Shown in pieces: positions 11,243-22,600 of a stretch of 59,006 nucleotides of DNA. The notes beneath the pieces are model-generated. The model was not told the DNA's origin. It saw only the letters and a program-made list of their open reading frames with translations, and made no database searches. The stretch comes from Gnetum montanum (taxonomy: Eukaryota > Streptophyta > Gnetopsida > Gnetales > Gnetaceae), in NCBI GenBank assembly GCA_015680685.1, contig MNCI01027123.1, forward strand, positions 205,834-264,839. Reading direction: 5' to 3'. A program made the translations under genes and the position numbers. How positions within the stretch are numbered: position 1 is the first letter of the stretch; the number at the start of each line of letters is the position of its first letter.

Positions 11243-12148
11243 TGATGAGCATCAAAGTGTCACATCAATGGACCCTCATTTATAGGGCCCTATTTACGTG
11301 ATGTTGCCTTGTTGATGTAGCATTTGCTACATCTATGTAACCCTGTCGACATAGCCCTATAATAAAAACTATAAATATGAGCTCACAGTTGTGTTTATGG
11401 GGAGGGAAGTCATAGTAGTAGCCAAACTCTTATAATTTTTACATTTGAAAGTTAGAATATTTTCTTGAGTGCCCACAACAAAAGTCATTGAGTGTACAGA
11501 TCTTTATTCAAGCACTGTTGTACTTGAGCATGATAGTGTGTGTAGCAATAAAGATGAACTTTTTGATAAACCTTGTAGAATTCTAGATAGCTTAAATGTT
11601 TCATTCATGTATTTAATGTTTTTAGTTGTTTTTTTAATGTTTTTCAGTAATTAAGCAAGACAGATTAAATAGCAATTAAGTAAACACACAGGTATGACCG
11701 CTTCGAGCATAAACATGTATTGGCTTGATAATCCCAGTAGTGTTATTGCTTGGTTCACCTAGTAGCATAGCACTTGGTAACCCAGTAGTGGATACGTGGG
11801 TTTAGGATGTGTATAGAAAGTGGGACCGAATGCTTATGTTAGGACTAGTTAGAGACTAGTTAAGTAGTTAAATTAAATTAGTTATCAAATTACTTCATCT
11901 CTCTGCTTTAAGTACCAAGGAACATAAAACATAAGATAATAAAAATCATATGCCTTGATTACACTTAACCATATCTTTGTACATCACAAGTGTAATTGGG
12001 AAGACAATGAATGACCATTAGGGTGAGGTTCACTTCCTAGATGACTAGTGTACTGGAAGACATAGAGTCCATGGAATTCAACTGAATTGTGCGTGAACAC
12101 TTTGTGATTTGTATGGTTGAGGGTAGGGGTACCTTTAATCACTTGTCA
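11243..12148 (+). repeat. Element A 3' LTR
   Basis: A 906-bp LTR starting TGATGAGCATC and ending TTGTCA. U3 holds repeated TTGATGTAG/ACATCTATG words and the TATA box ACTATAAATATG (11370-11381). A poly(A)-type GCAATAAAGATG lies at about 11548. R/U5 has the TAATCCCAGTAGTG and GGTAACCCAGTAGTG pair and ends in TATGGTTGAGGGTAGGGGTACC, shared with every LTR here. The 3' edge abuts tail sequence of B, so this is the outer border of A. Confidence 0.85.
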
Positions 12149-12851
12149 AAAGGGATTCAAAGCTTTTTGTACCTCTTTATTTACTTGAGTGCATGAGTGT
12201 TTTTATGGATTTCTTACTATTACACGTTGAATAATATCATGAAGTTGAATAAGTCTTTACATGGTGTGGTTCCCATATAAGAAATTCATAAAAACATAGA
12301 ATTTTAAAAAAAAGGGAAAAGGGAAATGATGGGAATTCAAAGCACACCCCTTAGACAAAATAATAGGCTACAAGCACTTGTTATGGAACTAGAAAGACAT
12401 GTTACCCATGCTTAAAGGTCCCCTCTAGCTAAGGCCCTTTCTTACTTTTTGCTTCTTTTTTCTTCTCAATTAAGGAATGGTGATTGATCTATGAGAGCAT
12501 TCTTGTGTCTTGAGAGGGTGGATCAGTCTTAGTGTGGCCATGCGAAGTCATTGAAAGTGGTTGATTTTGATCTGGACTAAGGATAGACTCTATCGGGTCA
12601 TTTAACGATAAAATCCACAAAGGACTTAATGTGACCATGATTCAGAACTGCATTCCAATTTCTCTCTTATCCATTAATGCTTTTTATAACTCACCTCACT
12701 TCTAGTCTCCATGTTTTTATTCAATGTACTAGGTTGATGTGTTGAAATTCTTAGATAGATTCTTTTGGATTCAATCCTTAACTTTTCATGAATGTTAATT
12801 AACTGTGGGACCCATAGACTTCTTAGTTAAAGTTATGCAAGGGTAAAAAGG
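12149..12851 (+). other. Element B post-pol tail, non-coding
   Basis: No gene is visible. The stretch aligns with tails of A (about 6950-7300) and, reversed, F (about 48400-49120), including ACTTGAGTGCATGAGTG and GGCTACAAGCACTTG landmarks. It stops at the solo LTR, after which the same tail continues with GGCATGTGCCTACTATGGGG. Confidence 0.7.
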
Positions 12852-13633
12852 TGATGAGTGGCGAGGTACCCCTACACTCAACCATACGAATATGAGCGTT
12901 ACACGCACGATCCGATCGAACTTCGCAGACTAAGTGCCTACACGCCTTATGGAACACCTAAGGTTAATCAGTTATTTTCCCCCCAAACTCACTTGTAATT
13001 GTCACGGTTGTATGGTTAAGTGAGTTTGAGGTATGTGATTTTTATATCTTTTTCTATTTTATCGCCTATGCTAATGAGGGAAAGGGTGAAGAGACTAAGT
13101 AACTAACTTTAACTAACTAAGCCTTAATTACCCTAGCATCAGTATCCATTCCCACTTGCCGTTTCACACCTTGAACCAATGCAACGCTGTTGGGATTACC
13201 AAACGCTATTCGTTACTGGGATTACCAAGCATAACGCACGTGCTCGAAGTGGTTGTACTAAATGCACTTAACTATGAGAGTTGAGGGTTGAGAGAGATTA
13301 AGTCCTAAGAAAGCATTTAAACATTCAACATTAATTAAATCCTCATTAGGTTAGTCCATGCACTGCAAGGTTTATCCAAACGTTCATCTTTATTTCCATA
13401 CACAAATGTGTGCTTAGGTATAATATTTTCTCGAATAAAGATACGTTCACTTTGGGACTCCTACTGCGGGCACATGGAAATTATTCTAACTTTGGAATGG
13501 AAAAATGGAAAGAGTTTGGCTAAAGGTCTAGATCTAGATGGAGAAACAAGGGAGAGCCGCCTCTTATTTATAGAATTGGCAGCGGATTGCGATATCGCGT
13601 ATACGATATCGTAACCCATGTCGTGTCCCATCA
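12852..13633 (-). repeat. Solo LTR, GATATC-box subfamily
   Basis: A single 782-bp LTR, plus-strand edges TGATGAGTGG and TCCCATCA, flanked by a perfect 5-bp duplication AAAGG (12847-12851 and 13634-13638). Removing it and one AAAGG rejoins the tail of B, matching uninterrupted A near 7290. There is no internal element sequence, so it is the product of LTR-LTR recombination. It matches the M1 LTR in content: GATATC boxes, TATTTATAG as the reversed TATA, and TACCAAG repeats. Confidence 0.92.
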
Positions 13634-13939
13634 AAAGGGCATGTGCCTACTATGGGGATGACCCACTTACATATCTCTTGGTTGGACTAGTTAAGTTCCT
13701 TATCCTTAGGAATTTCCATAATCAGAACTTTCATGTGCCCCATTGATGCATCTAATTGTACACTCCTTAAGGCATCTTTTTCATTAAATTTCATCCACCA
13801 ATTTTCCAAATTTTGAGCATTCATGAGCCATCTTCAAGTAATCCATCATGTTTACAGATTTTTTGGGTCTCCATAGATACCTATTTCACAAGAAAACTCG
13901 TATTTTTAAATATATTTAATGTGGAAATTCTAGGCATCA

Positions 13940-14036
13940 ACTCTGTAGATGGGTATCCCATGATAGAGCCCATACATAAACAAGACCCTGTATTTGGGAT
14001 CTTGTCGATGTAGGAGTCCACTCACCTATAAATAGG
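13940..14036 (+). promoter_or_regulatory. Element B internal promoter-like block upstream of ORF3
   Basis: A clear TATA box CCTATAAATAGG (TATAAATAG at 14027-14035) lies 153 bases before the splice donor. Upstream words include AGACCCTGTATTTGGG and CTTGTCGATGTAGG (14001-14014). Similar words (ACCCTGTCAATGTAGG and CTTGTTGATGTG) occur in the U3 of the same element's LTR at 17652-17685. Confidence 0.6.
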
Positions 14037-14179
14037 TAGTAACACTTAGCATTTTTCAAATTTTCTCATAAATGAGGGGAGAGTTTTTGAGTTTTTCAGA
14101 GCCCAAAGCCTTCCAAAAGCCATATCTTCCTAACAGTTTGTTCGATTCACTTTGTTCTTCGACCCTATAATTATTGAAG

Positions 14180-14506
14180 GTAAGCTCTTTGTTATGGGGG
14201 CCACAAATCTTAAGTTTTTAATGAAATTTTTTTAGAAGATTTCTAACTCTCACAAAGTTTTAATAAAGAAACCAACATTAAAACATCAAATTATAAGAGT
14301 TAAACTCTTCCAATAAGCTCTAGTGACACTCTAATTTAAAAATCATTAAAATAATAATAAAATAATCAATCCTTCATGGTCCAAACTTAGCTTAAGTGTA
14401 ACTGCCCAGTGAAATAGGTACTAAATATTATAAGTTACACATTGATTTCTAATCCTATTATAAGTTACACATTGGTTGCTAATCCTTGGTTATGTTATGA
14501 TTGTAG
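14180..14506 (+). other. Element B spliceosomal intron directly before ORF3
   Basis: The donor GAAG/GTAAGCTC starts at 14180, a branch-point-like TTGCTAAT lies at 14476-14483, and the acceptor ATTGTAG ends at 14506, immediately followed by the ORF3 ATG. Length is 327 bases. Donor, branch region and acceptor context recur in A, D, F and G with single-base losses, which makes an accidental match unlikely. Splicing itself cannot be seen from DNA. Confidence 0.7.
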
Positions 14507-17374
14507 ATGGCACCTAAGGGAAAGCACACATAGGAAGGAGGACCATCCCAACTAAGGGACAAACAACCACAAATAAGAAGGGGCTAAGAATAGGCCCACA
14601 AGCAAGTAGAGATCCATGTAATGGGACCTCTTCTTAAGAAGCCCAAAGTGGAATCTATCCAACAAATTCCTGAAGACACTGCGGAAATAGAACAGTCTCA
14701 CCAAGATGAGGCACTTGAACAACGACCAGACATTTAGGTGACCTTGATGGAAGCCTACCTTAGGCAGATCACAAATGGGGAGGTCTAAAAATCAGTGCTC
14801 CAAGAATTAAACTTTAAACATTTCTTGGAGTTTACACCACCAAAAGTTAAAGCTCAATTGTAGAACTCTCCCATGTGGTCCACAATCATTTCCAACTAGA
14901 AGTGGTACATGGGAGAGACATAGCTCTTTTGGAACAATTAGTAGGTTAGTTCAATGGTCAAAATCAAAGACATTTCGGTATCCTACTTGGTGAAATCCAT
15001 TGCAAAGGTCCTTGGGTTACTAGAAACTGGGGCCAACCTTGCAAAAATCACTATGTAGGTAGATGTTGATGTTAATAAGGAATGGAAGCAAAGATGTTAT
15101 GGAGTTGATTGTAAGGAGTTTGGCATGATTACCACAGTGAAGTGTGCATCCTTCAAGATTGTGGTGTTCCACCTCAATCCAACAATGAGGCCAAGCAAGG
15201 TCATTGCCTTCTTCACCTATGCTTGTGCCACTCTAAGTGGTCGATTCATCATCAATCTTCAACAATCAATCTATCTTGAGATAGAGAAGTGATTTAAAGA
15301 AAATGAATATGGAAGAAAGGCACTTCCCTTCCTATGACTCATTAGAAAATTGTGCAAGAGGGGTGGCATAACTTGGTACACTAATGATGCTATTTGATGT
15401 ACTCCATCTACTTCTTAGATGGAAATGATGAAAGATAAGGTGATTACTAATATCATCTAAGAAGAGAAGTAGCAAACACCACCTCCATTGCCCACACATG
15501 AAACAACGTCGGAGGCCCATGTTGCCCTTGAGTGCATGCATGATATCTAAGAGTAGCTCTTGGATGAGTAAGAGTAGTGAGCAAGAATGAGTGGTGGCGA
15601 CCCATTTATGTATCACCTAGTGATGAGTCACCTCAAATCATTAGCCAAATGGAGAGAGATGGGACAATTTTGTTAGCCCAAAGAACATAGCTGTTCATGA
15701 GATCAAATCTTGAGCTTCATGAGATCAAATCATGATGCTTAAGAAGTAACCATATCTCTCTCATTATAGTAGCAATTCACAAAAATCTCTAGGAATGCCA
15801 CTACTTTTTTGATGTGTCTAGAGAAGGGTGAGAGGGAAATTATCTTGGTGATCCAGCACCATGGGTAGGAGACAATAGCAGAGGTGGTTGCTGATAGAAT
15901 TATTGAGGTCTTAAATGCACCTACGACATCTGTACTAGATGTTTCTATACTGAAATATGTGTAGATGTCTATAGGAATAGTTAGTAGTAGATTAAATGTA
16001 GCCCAGCACAAGGAGTTACTAGACCAATTGGTAGTAATTGGGCAATTGATTTTAGATATCTTCGATCTTTTGGATACCATCACTACAAGTTAGTTAGAGC
16101 TACTTGAAGCAAGGGGTAAGAGCATAATATTAGAGGGAAAACTCAAAATAGCCCAACCTTAGAACAAATGCTTGGCTATAAATGTTGCTGAATCAAGAGC
16201 CTACCTTGTCGATCTTACATTTCTCAACCTTGCACGAACACATGATGAAGCTTTTCAATAGCTTCAGGACAGGCTCAAACAGGTTGAGAATGCAAAGGAG
16301 ATAACTATCTTTGACTAGTCCATGGCCAATGCAAAGACATACACTAATTAGAAGGACTTGATCTAGATACATCATGAAAATGAAATTGTAACCATAGAGA
16401 ATCATTACCTATGTAATATTGATGTGTAGAAGTAGTAGATGCAAGAATTTATCCATCAACTATAGGAGTAGCTAGCCAGAGTGAACACTGAACTAAGGAG
16501 ATTGGTAGCTAAAAATAGAAATATCTCCATGGACGAAGTCTGAGCCCTTCACCAAAAATATATGATAGAAATAGCCACATGGAAGAATGAGACTCTCAAA
16601 GTTTAGAGAGTTAAGAATCATTATAGAGATCTTGTTAGTCTACAAATAAAAATTCAATGAAAAACACATATATATGAAAAACATAGAAGTCAACAAGGCC
16701 CTCTAGCAACTCAAGGAAGGAGGTGATGTTTGGTAGTCTATCTTTGATAGGCTCAATGAATACAACAATGTGAAGATTCATAAGAGTTGCAAATCAAGGA
16801 GATGGTAGAATACATGGAGCTTGCCAATCTCTGTTATGCAAACCTAGCAATGCTGACTACCATATGGTCATGATTAGAGCTAGATAAGCAAGTGGCTAGC
16901 TTGTACTTACTATACAAGGCAAAGTTCAAAACCCATAAGGAGACCAAGCAAAAGGTTTAGATTGCCAATGCTGAACTTGAGGTTCTTAGGGCACGATGCA
17001 CCAATCATAGATCAACTGCTAAGAACTTGGCCAAAAGGATGAATTCTTACCAAGAGCTACAAAATGCTCTTAAGGAGTTCAATGTTGAACACAAACTCTT
17101 TGCTACCTGGTTTGTCAACATGAAGGAGCTGTTCTCAACAATGCCCTATCCATGAGATGTTCCCACTTCAAGCCACATTCAAGATACTACATGGACTATG
17201 AATGATCCTAGGGAAAAGAAGGAGAAGATGAAGGCATTGTTGGATGCCTTTCTTCTTCCACTAGACATTGTAATTATTGTCGAACAACCATAACTACCTC
17301 AACCATCACATGTGCCTAATGTAGAAGAAGGTTCTTCAAAGCCTCAGTAGCCTCCATCACCTAGGACTATTTGA
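14507..17374 (+). pseudogene. Element B ORF3, long coiled-coil protein, best-placed start codon
   Basis: The start ATG (M-A-P-K-G-K-H) follows the splice acceptor; D also begins M-A-P. The span to TGA 17372-17374 is 2868 bp (956 codons), almost the same as A. Order: basic N-terminus with a KKPKVESIQQIPED block; a globular domain with WYMGET..FWNN and KIKDISVSYLVK; a region with ERFKENEYGRKALPF; a DP.VY linker; a long Glu/Lys/Leu/Gln heptad-like middle (about 15900-17050); a conserved block near 17090 (KELFSTMPYP.DVP, then WTMNDP); and a short Pro-rich end. In-frame stops are mostly TAG at Gln or Trp positions. No membrane segment is seen. Function unknown; env-like position only. Confidence 0.65.
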
Positions 17375-17591
17375 TCTTCTCCAACATCTTTGCACCATAT
17401 AAGGAATTGTGTTTGTCATTTTTGTCATGGTGTTCAATTTTGTCGTCTTAAACACCAAAATTTTGTAATCATTGTAAAACCATACACTTTGGGCACTTAG
17501 TTTTTTTTGTGTAGTTTGTATGTTTGTTTTGTATGTCAATTATCCCATACCTTCCCAAATTTTATAAAGAACTTGAGGATGAGTTTTCATT

Positions 17592-17605
17592 TAGTCATGG
17601 GGGTA
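17592..17605 (+). promoter_or_regulatory. Element B polypurine tract
   Basis: TTAGTCATGGGGGTA ends at the TG of the 3' LTR, identical to the tract of element A. It marks the plus orientation and inner LTR border. Confidence 0.8.
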
Positions 17606-18484
17606 TGATGAGTTGTTTGGTTGGTTGCATTGATCAAATGTCATTGATGCGACCCTGTCAATGTAGGGTTTGACTTGTTGATGTGTACCTATCAATGGGG
17701 ATCCTTATTTTGCCTATAAATATGTACTCACTAGTTGCATTTATGGCATAAGTCTCATAGTTATAGCAAAGTTGTTATAGTTTTATTATTTAGAAGTTAG
17801 AATATTTTTCTAAGTGCCTACAGTAGGAGTTAAAGAGTGTATAGATCTTTATTTGAGCATTTTTGTACCTGAGCACTACAGTGTGTGTGGCAATAACAAT
17901 GAGCTTTATGATAAACCTTGCAGTACTTTGAAATAAATTAATTATTTCCTTTATGCATTTAATATTTTAAGTAATTTCCTTTAATTTTTTAAGTAATTAA
18001 GTATTTAATTAAGCTAGACTATGCAAAATTAAATAGGAATTAATTAAGCACATAAGTACAACCACTTCAAACATATGCTTGGTGCTTGGTAATGCTAGTA
18101 ACACTTAATGTTTGATAACCCAGTAGTATTAAATGTGTTTAGGTTGTGTATGGCAAGTGGAAATAGATGCTTATGTTAGGATTAGTTAAATATAATCTAG
18201 TTGGATTAAATTAGCAATTAAATACCTTTAATTGTTTATTCTTTATTCTTAGGCAACTTAGAGTATAAAACATAAAAATGATAAAAATCATATGCCTTAG
18301 TTGCACTTAACCTTACCTTTACATTTGATAAGTGTAATTGGGAAGATAATGATTGCAACAGTTAGTTTTACTTCCTAGAGACTACTGTACATAAAAGGCT
18401 ATAAGTCAATGGAATTTGATTGGATCACACATGAATGCTTAATGATTCATATGGTTGGGCATAGGGTCTACTTGCTACTCATCA
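17606..18484 (+). repeat. Element B 3' LTR
   Basis: An 879-bp LTR starting TGATGAGTTG and ending CTACTCATCA. U3 has ATTGATGCGACC and TATCAATGGGG words, and a TATA box CCTATAAATATG (17710-17721). A GGCAATAACAATGAGC stretch replaces the usual AATAAAG near 17890. The paired GGTAACCC/GTAATGCTAGT motifs are in R/U5. The right edge abuts a truncated D LTR. Confidence 0.82.
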
Positions 18485-19000
18485 ACATCCTGAACAACGT
18501 TGATACGTTACTGGGTTACCAAGTGTTAAGTGCTATTGGGATTACCAAATGTTTACATATGCTCAAAGTGGTTGTACTTATGTGCTTTAATAAATCACTA
18601 TTTAATTAATTAATATGATGCATTAAAGTAAATTTCTCAAGTAACAAGTGCATTTAAAGTAAACATTAATCTATTTCCAAATGTTGCATGGTTTGTGAAG
18701 AAAGCTCATCTTTATTTCTGGGCATAGCAAAGTGCTTAGGTTTGTTAGTGTTTGAATAAAGGTTTGTACACTTCTCACTCCTATTATAGACACTTAGAAA
18801 ATATTCTAACTATCAAATAAAAAAAATGCAAGAGCTTTGCTAAGATACTAATGAATTGATGCCATAAATGCGGCTAGTGAGTGCATATTTATAGGTAAAG
18901 ATAGATATTGCGTCAACAAGGTCACGTTAATGCATGGATGCAGTGACACGATTACATCAATGAAATCCTATTGATGCAACCTAAGGAAGACGCTTCATCA
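18485..19000 (-). repeat. Element D 3' LTR, truncated by element B
   Basis: This is the U3-side 516 bp of an LTR; the rest lies left of the window beyond B. Plus-strand content matches 27100-27610: TACCAAGTGTTAAGTGC, a TTAATTAATTAAT run, a reversed poly(A) region, TATTTATAGG (reversed TATA) and ATTGATGCAACC boxes, ending CGCTTCATCA at 19000. It is followed by the reversed PPT TACTCCCATGACTGA. Confidence 0.85.
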
Positions 19001-19239
19001 TACTCCCATGACTGAATGAAAACTCATCCTTGAGTGAACAAGAGAAGGAACAAGTTGTTTATAAAATTTTGGGAAGGTATTGGATTATTGACTAACTACA
19101 GACACACAACTAATATAACAAGAACTAAGTGTCCAAGTATAAGGATTTATAATCATTACAAAAATTTGGTATTTAAGACAATAAAATTAAACACCATGAT
19201 AAAAATTTACATCAAACTTGAAGATGAGGAAGAAAATAA

Positions 19240-22053
19240 GATGGTCCCAAGTGGTGGAGAATCCTAAGTTTTTGAAGAACCTTCTCTTGCCTCCAGTTCA
19301 TGTGGTTGTTGAGGTGGTGGTTGTGGTTGTCCTACTGCAGTTGCAACTTCTACTGGAAGATGGAAAGCATTGAGTAATGCTTTCATCTTCTTCTCCTTAC
19401 TCTCAGGATCATACATAATTCACGCAACATTACCAATATGGATTGGTATGGAAACATCCCAAGGATAGGGCATTACCAAGAACAACTCTTGACATTGATA
19501 AACCAAGTAGCAAACTATTTGTGTTTGATGTCAAATGCCCTAAGTGCATTCTATAGATCCTAGTAGTCATTCATTCTTTTGGCTAGGTTCTCTACTATTG
19601 ATCTTTGATTAGTGAACTTTGCCTTAAGAACCTTAATTTTTGCATTTGCTATCTCAAGCTTCTACTTGATCTCTCTATGGTGCTTGAACTCTACCTTATG
19701 TAGAAGGTATGAGCTGGCCACTTGCTTCTCCAACTTTGACCTTAGCCTTCTGGTGGTCAACATTACCAAGTTTGAGTAATGGAGGTTGGCAAGCTCCATG
19801 TACTCCATCATCTCCTCAATCTGCAACTACTTGAGATAAATTTTATCCTTGTTGTATGCATTTAGTCCATTAAAGATGGGCTACCACACGTTGCCTCCTT
19901 CCTTGAGTTGTTGGAAGGCCTCATTCACCTTTGCCTTTGCTAGTTGAATGTGTTTTTCATTTATCTCCTTTTTCAAGCCAACTTGATCTTTTTAATGATT
20001 CTTAATCTAATTGAACTTCAGGGCCTTATTCTTCTAGGAAATGGTTTTGATTATAGACTTCTAGTGAAGGGAATACATGTCATCCATCGAGAGATTTTGA
20101 TTTTCTACTACCAACCTCCTTAGTTTAGTGTTCACTATGGTAAGCTACTCTTGTTGCTCTTGGATGAATTTAGCCTTATGTTCTTTCTACATCTTGACAT
20201 TTCACAAGTAATGGTTCTCTTGGGTCAGCCTTATGTTCTCCCAGCAGATCTTCAATAAGTCCTTTTGAATGTTATAGGTAGTGGCATCTATAAGGGCTTG
20301 GTTGAAGACTGCTGACTCCTTTACGTACTTAGCCTCTTTGAGTATTTTTTGAAGATATTGGAAAGCTTCATCTCTTAAGACTACTTGGCTAAGTATGATG
20401 GGATTAGCTAGGAAAACTCTAAGTTCATTAATTTCCATAGCTAAATATTTAATTTTAGCTCGGATTGTTTCCAATTGAGTATTAACAATGAGAACTTTGT
20501 CCTTAGCATCAAGCAGCTCCAACTAGTTTTTTGAAATGGTTTTTGGAATATCAAAGATATCCAAAATTGGTTGCCTATTTCCTATTAGTTAGTCTAGCAA
20601 CTCTTCATGTTGGGTTGCATTGAATCTCTCACTTGGTACTCCTATTGACACCTGCATGTCTCCAAGTGCAACAAAATCTAGTATAGATGCTATAGGGGCA
20701 TTAAGTGCATTAGCCACTCTATTAGCAACTACTTCTACCACTGTTTCCTGTCCTTGGTGCTGCCTCACTAGAGCAGTTGCCCCCTCCCCCTTCTCCAAAT
20801 GTATTGAAAAGGTAGGAACATTTCTAGAGATTTCTAAGAATTATTGCTATTGAGAGAGAGATATCATTACCTCTTGGATGATCAAATATGATCTTGTGGG
20901 CACCTACATTCTCTAGGTAGAAAACATTGGTGCTAAACCCTCCATCCTATTAATGGATCATACTAGCTTGTCAAGATGACTCAACATGGGTCTATAGATA
21001 GAGGGTTTGCCACCACTCGATCTTGCCTATTGCTACTGTAGGAGTTGCTCACAGAGTTCGTGCATGTGCTCAATGGTAGCACAAGACTCTAGCATTGATT
21101 ACTCATGAGTGGGTGGTGGTGGTAGCTAGTCCTCTTCAGTCACCTTGGTAGGGACATTGTCTTTCTTCATTTCCACCCAAGAGGTGAAAGAAGCATGTTT
21201 GATTATATCATTAGAGTAGCAGGCTATCCCTCCCCTTATGCATAATTTTCAAATGAGACATGAGAAGGGGAGTGCCTTTCTTCCATGTTTATTTTCTTTA
21301 AACTAATTCTCCATCTCTAGATAGATCAACTATGGAGGGTTGATTGAAATTTTTTTCTTAGAGCGGTGCATGCATGGGTAGAGAAGTCTGTGATCTTACT
21401 AGGCCTCATCATTAGGTTGAGGTGGTAGGCTTCTATCTTAAGATATGCATGCTCTACCATCATGAGTGCACCAAATTCCTTATGGTGAAGACTGTAGCAC
21501 TACTAGATCCACTCCTTCCTAACCTCATGGTGTGCTTACATTGATGTCTTTACCAAGGTTGCCCCAATTTTTAGTAACCCAGGGGCCTTAGAAATGGCCT
21601 TCATCAAGTAGGACACAGAGATGTCCTTGACCTTCACTATGGCATCACCTTGCTTTTTGTTTCAAAAGAGGTATGTTTCTCTCATGTACCATTCTCCACT
21701 GAAAGTGAGAATGGGCCACATGGGAGAAGTTTGGAGTTGTGTCTTGACATCTTCTAGGGAAAAGTCTAGGAAAGATCTAAATTTTAGTTTAGGAAGAACT
21801 ATTTTTTGGATCTTCCTAGACTCGATTTGCCTTAGACAAACCTCTGTCAAAGTGACCTCAAGGTTAGGTATAGGTCTAGGTGTCTTGTTTCAGTGGGTCT
21901 GCTCTGTTTCAGCTCCTAGAATCTATCGAATAGATTCCACTTCAAGGTCCTTATGAAGACGTCTAGTTGCATGTGTCTCTACTACCTACTCCTATTGGCC
22001 CCTTTTGGGTGGAATAGTTATCCTTCTTGCAGGTGCTTTGGCCTTGGTGCCAT
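19240..22053 (-). pseudogene. Element D ORF3, coiled-coil protein, decayed
   Basis: The start ATG is at 22051-22053, right after the acceptor, with M-A-P-R-P-K. The C-terminal end is approximate because the stop seen in A and B is changed. Good stretches are 20589-20798 (ATALVRQHQGQETVVEVVANRV, then DMQVSIGVPSERFNATQHEELLD) and 20202-20522 (MELLDAKDKVLIVNTQLET, then LRVFLANPIILSQVVLRDEAFQYLQ), which show the strongly helical, heptad-like middle. Near 21662-21850 the globular N-terminal part lies in several frames. Its neighbours are the intron upstream and the 3' PPT and LTR downstream. Family not recognised. Confidence 0.65.
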
Positions 22054-22344
22054 CTATGATCACAACATGACCAAGGATTAACATTTAATATGTAACTTTA
22101 TATAATATTTGAGTACCTTATCTCTTGGATTCACTACACTTGGCTAAGTTGCAAACATGGTGAATTAGTCATTTTGATATTATATTATTTTAATGTCTAC
22201 TAGAGTTCATTCAAAAGGTTTAACTCTCATAAATTAGTGATTTTAACGTTATTTTATTGGTTAAACCTTGTGGGAGTTAGAAAATTTTTGAAAAATTTTT
22301 CATTGAAAAAAAAAGGTTTATGGCCCCCACAATGTAGAGCTTAC
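22054..22344 (-). other. Element D intron before ORF3
   Basis: On the minus strand the donor is GCTACCAAAG/GTAAGCTC at 22344 and the acceptor ATCATAG ends at 22054, directly before ATG. A TGTTAATCC branch-like word lies about 25 bases before the acceptor. Length is 291 bases, with intact GT and AG, as in B. Confidence 0.7.
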
Positions 22345-22492
22345 CTTTGGTAGCTATGAAAATGAAGAATGAGGTTAATTGGACAAGTGGTTTGAAAGTT
22401 ATGGGCTTTGGAAGGTATTGGGCTCTGAAAACTAGCAAAAACTCCTCTTATGTTTGAAGTAAAATGGCAAAAATCTTCAAAGTGTTGAATAG

Positions 22493-22600
22493 TATTTATA
22501 GATTTTTATGGATGTGTCAATGGGATCCTATATACAAGATCATGTTGACACGAGGGGTTGCATCAATGAGATCCCACCAATGAGGCCAAAGACAAAATGT
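22493..22600 (-). promoter_or_regulatory. Element D internal promoter-like block
   Basis: On the minus strand CTATAAATACT starts at 22500, 156 bases before the donor. Upstream (higher coordinates, to 22600) are GATCTCATTGATGCAACC-type words. D's own U3 has closely similar GATCACATCAATGCAACC-type words near 27570-27590 on the plus strand. Confidence 0.55.

Larger units (their letters stand above)
4527..12148 (+). mobile_element. Element A: Ty3/gypsy element with ORF3, 5' part outside window
   Basis: The plus-strand order is end of RT/RNase H, integrase, T-rich tail, internal promoter-like block, intron, ORF3, PPT and 3' LTR (11243-12148). Its 5' half lies left of the window because M1 is inserted at 4526/4527. 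Sequence right of 12148 is the tail of another copy (B), so A is itself inserted in B. All reading frames carry many stops, mostly TAG where related copies have CAG. No active protein is expected. Confidence 0.85.
12149..18484 (+). mobile_element. Element B: 3' half with ORF3 and 3' LTR
   Basis: The left part lies outside the window; A is inserted in its post-pol tail. From 12149 the tail resumes, is interrupted by a solo LTR (12852-13633), then continues with internal TATA, intron, the best-aligned ORF3 copy with an ATG (14507-17374), PPT and the 3' LTR (17606-18484). The 3' LTR abuts an incomplete LTR of minus-strand element D, so B inserted into D's LTR. The right-hand target-site copy would be ACATC (18485-18489). 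Confidence 0.8.
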
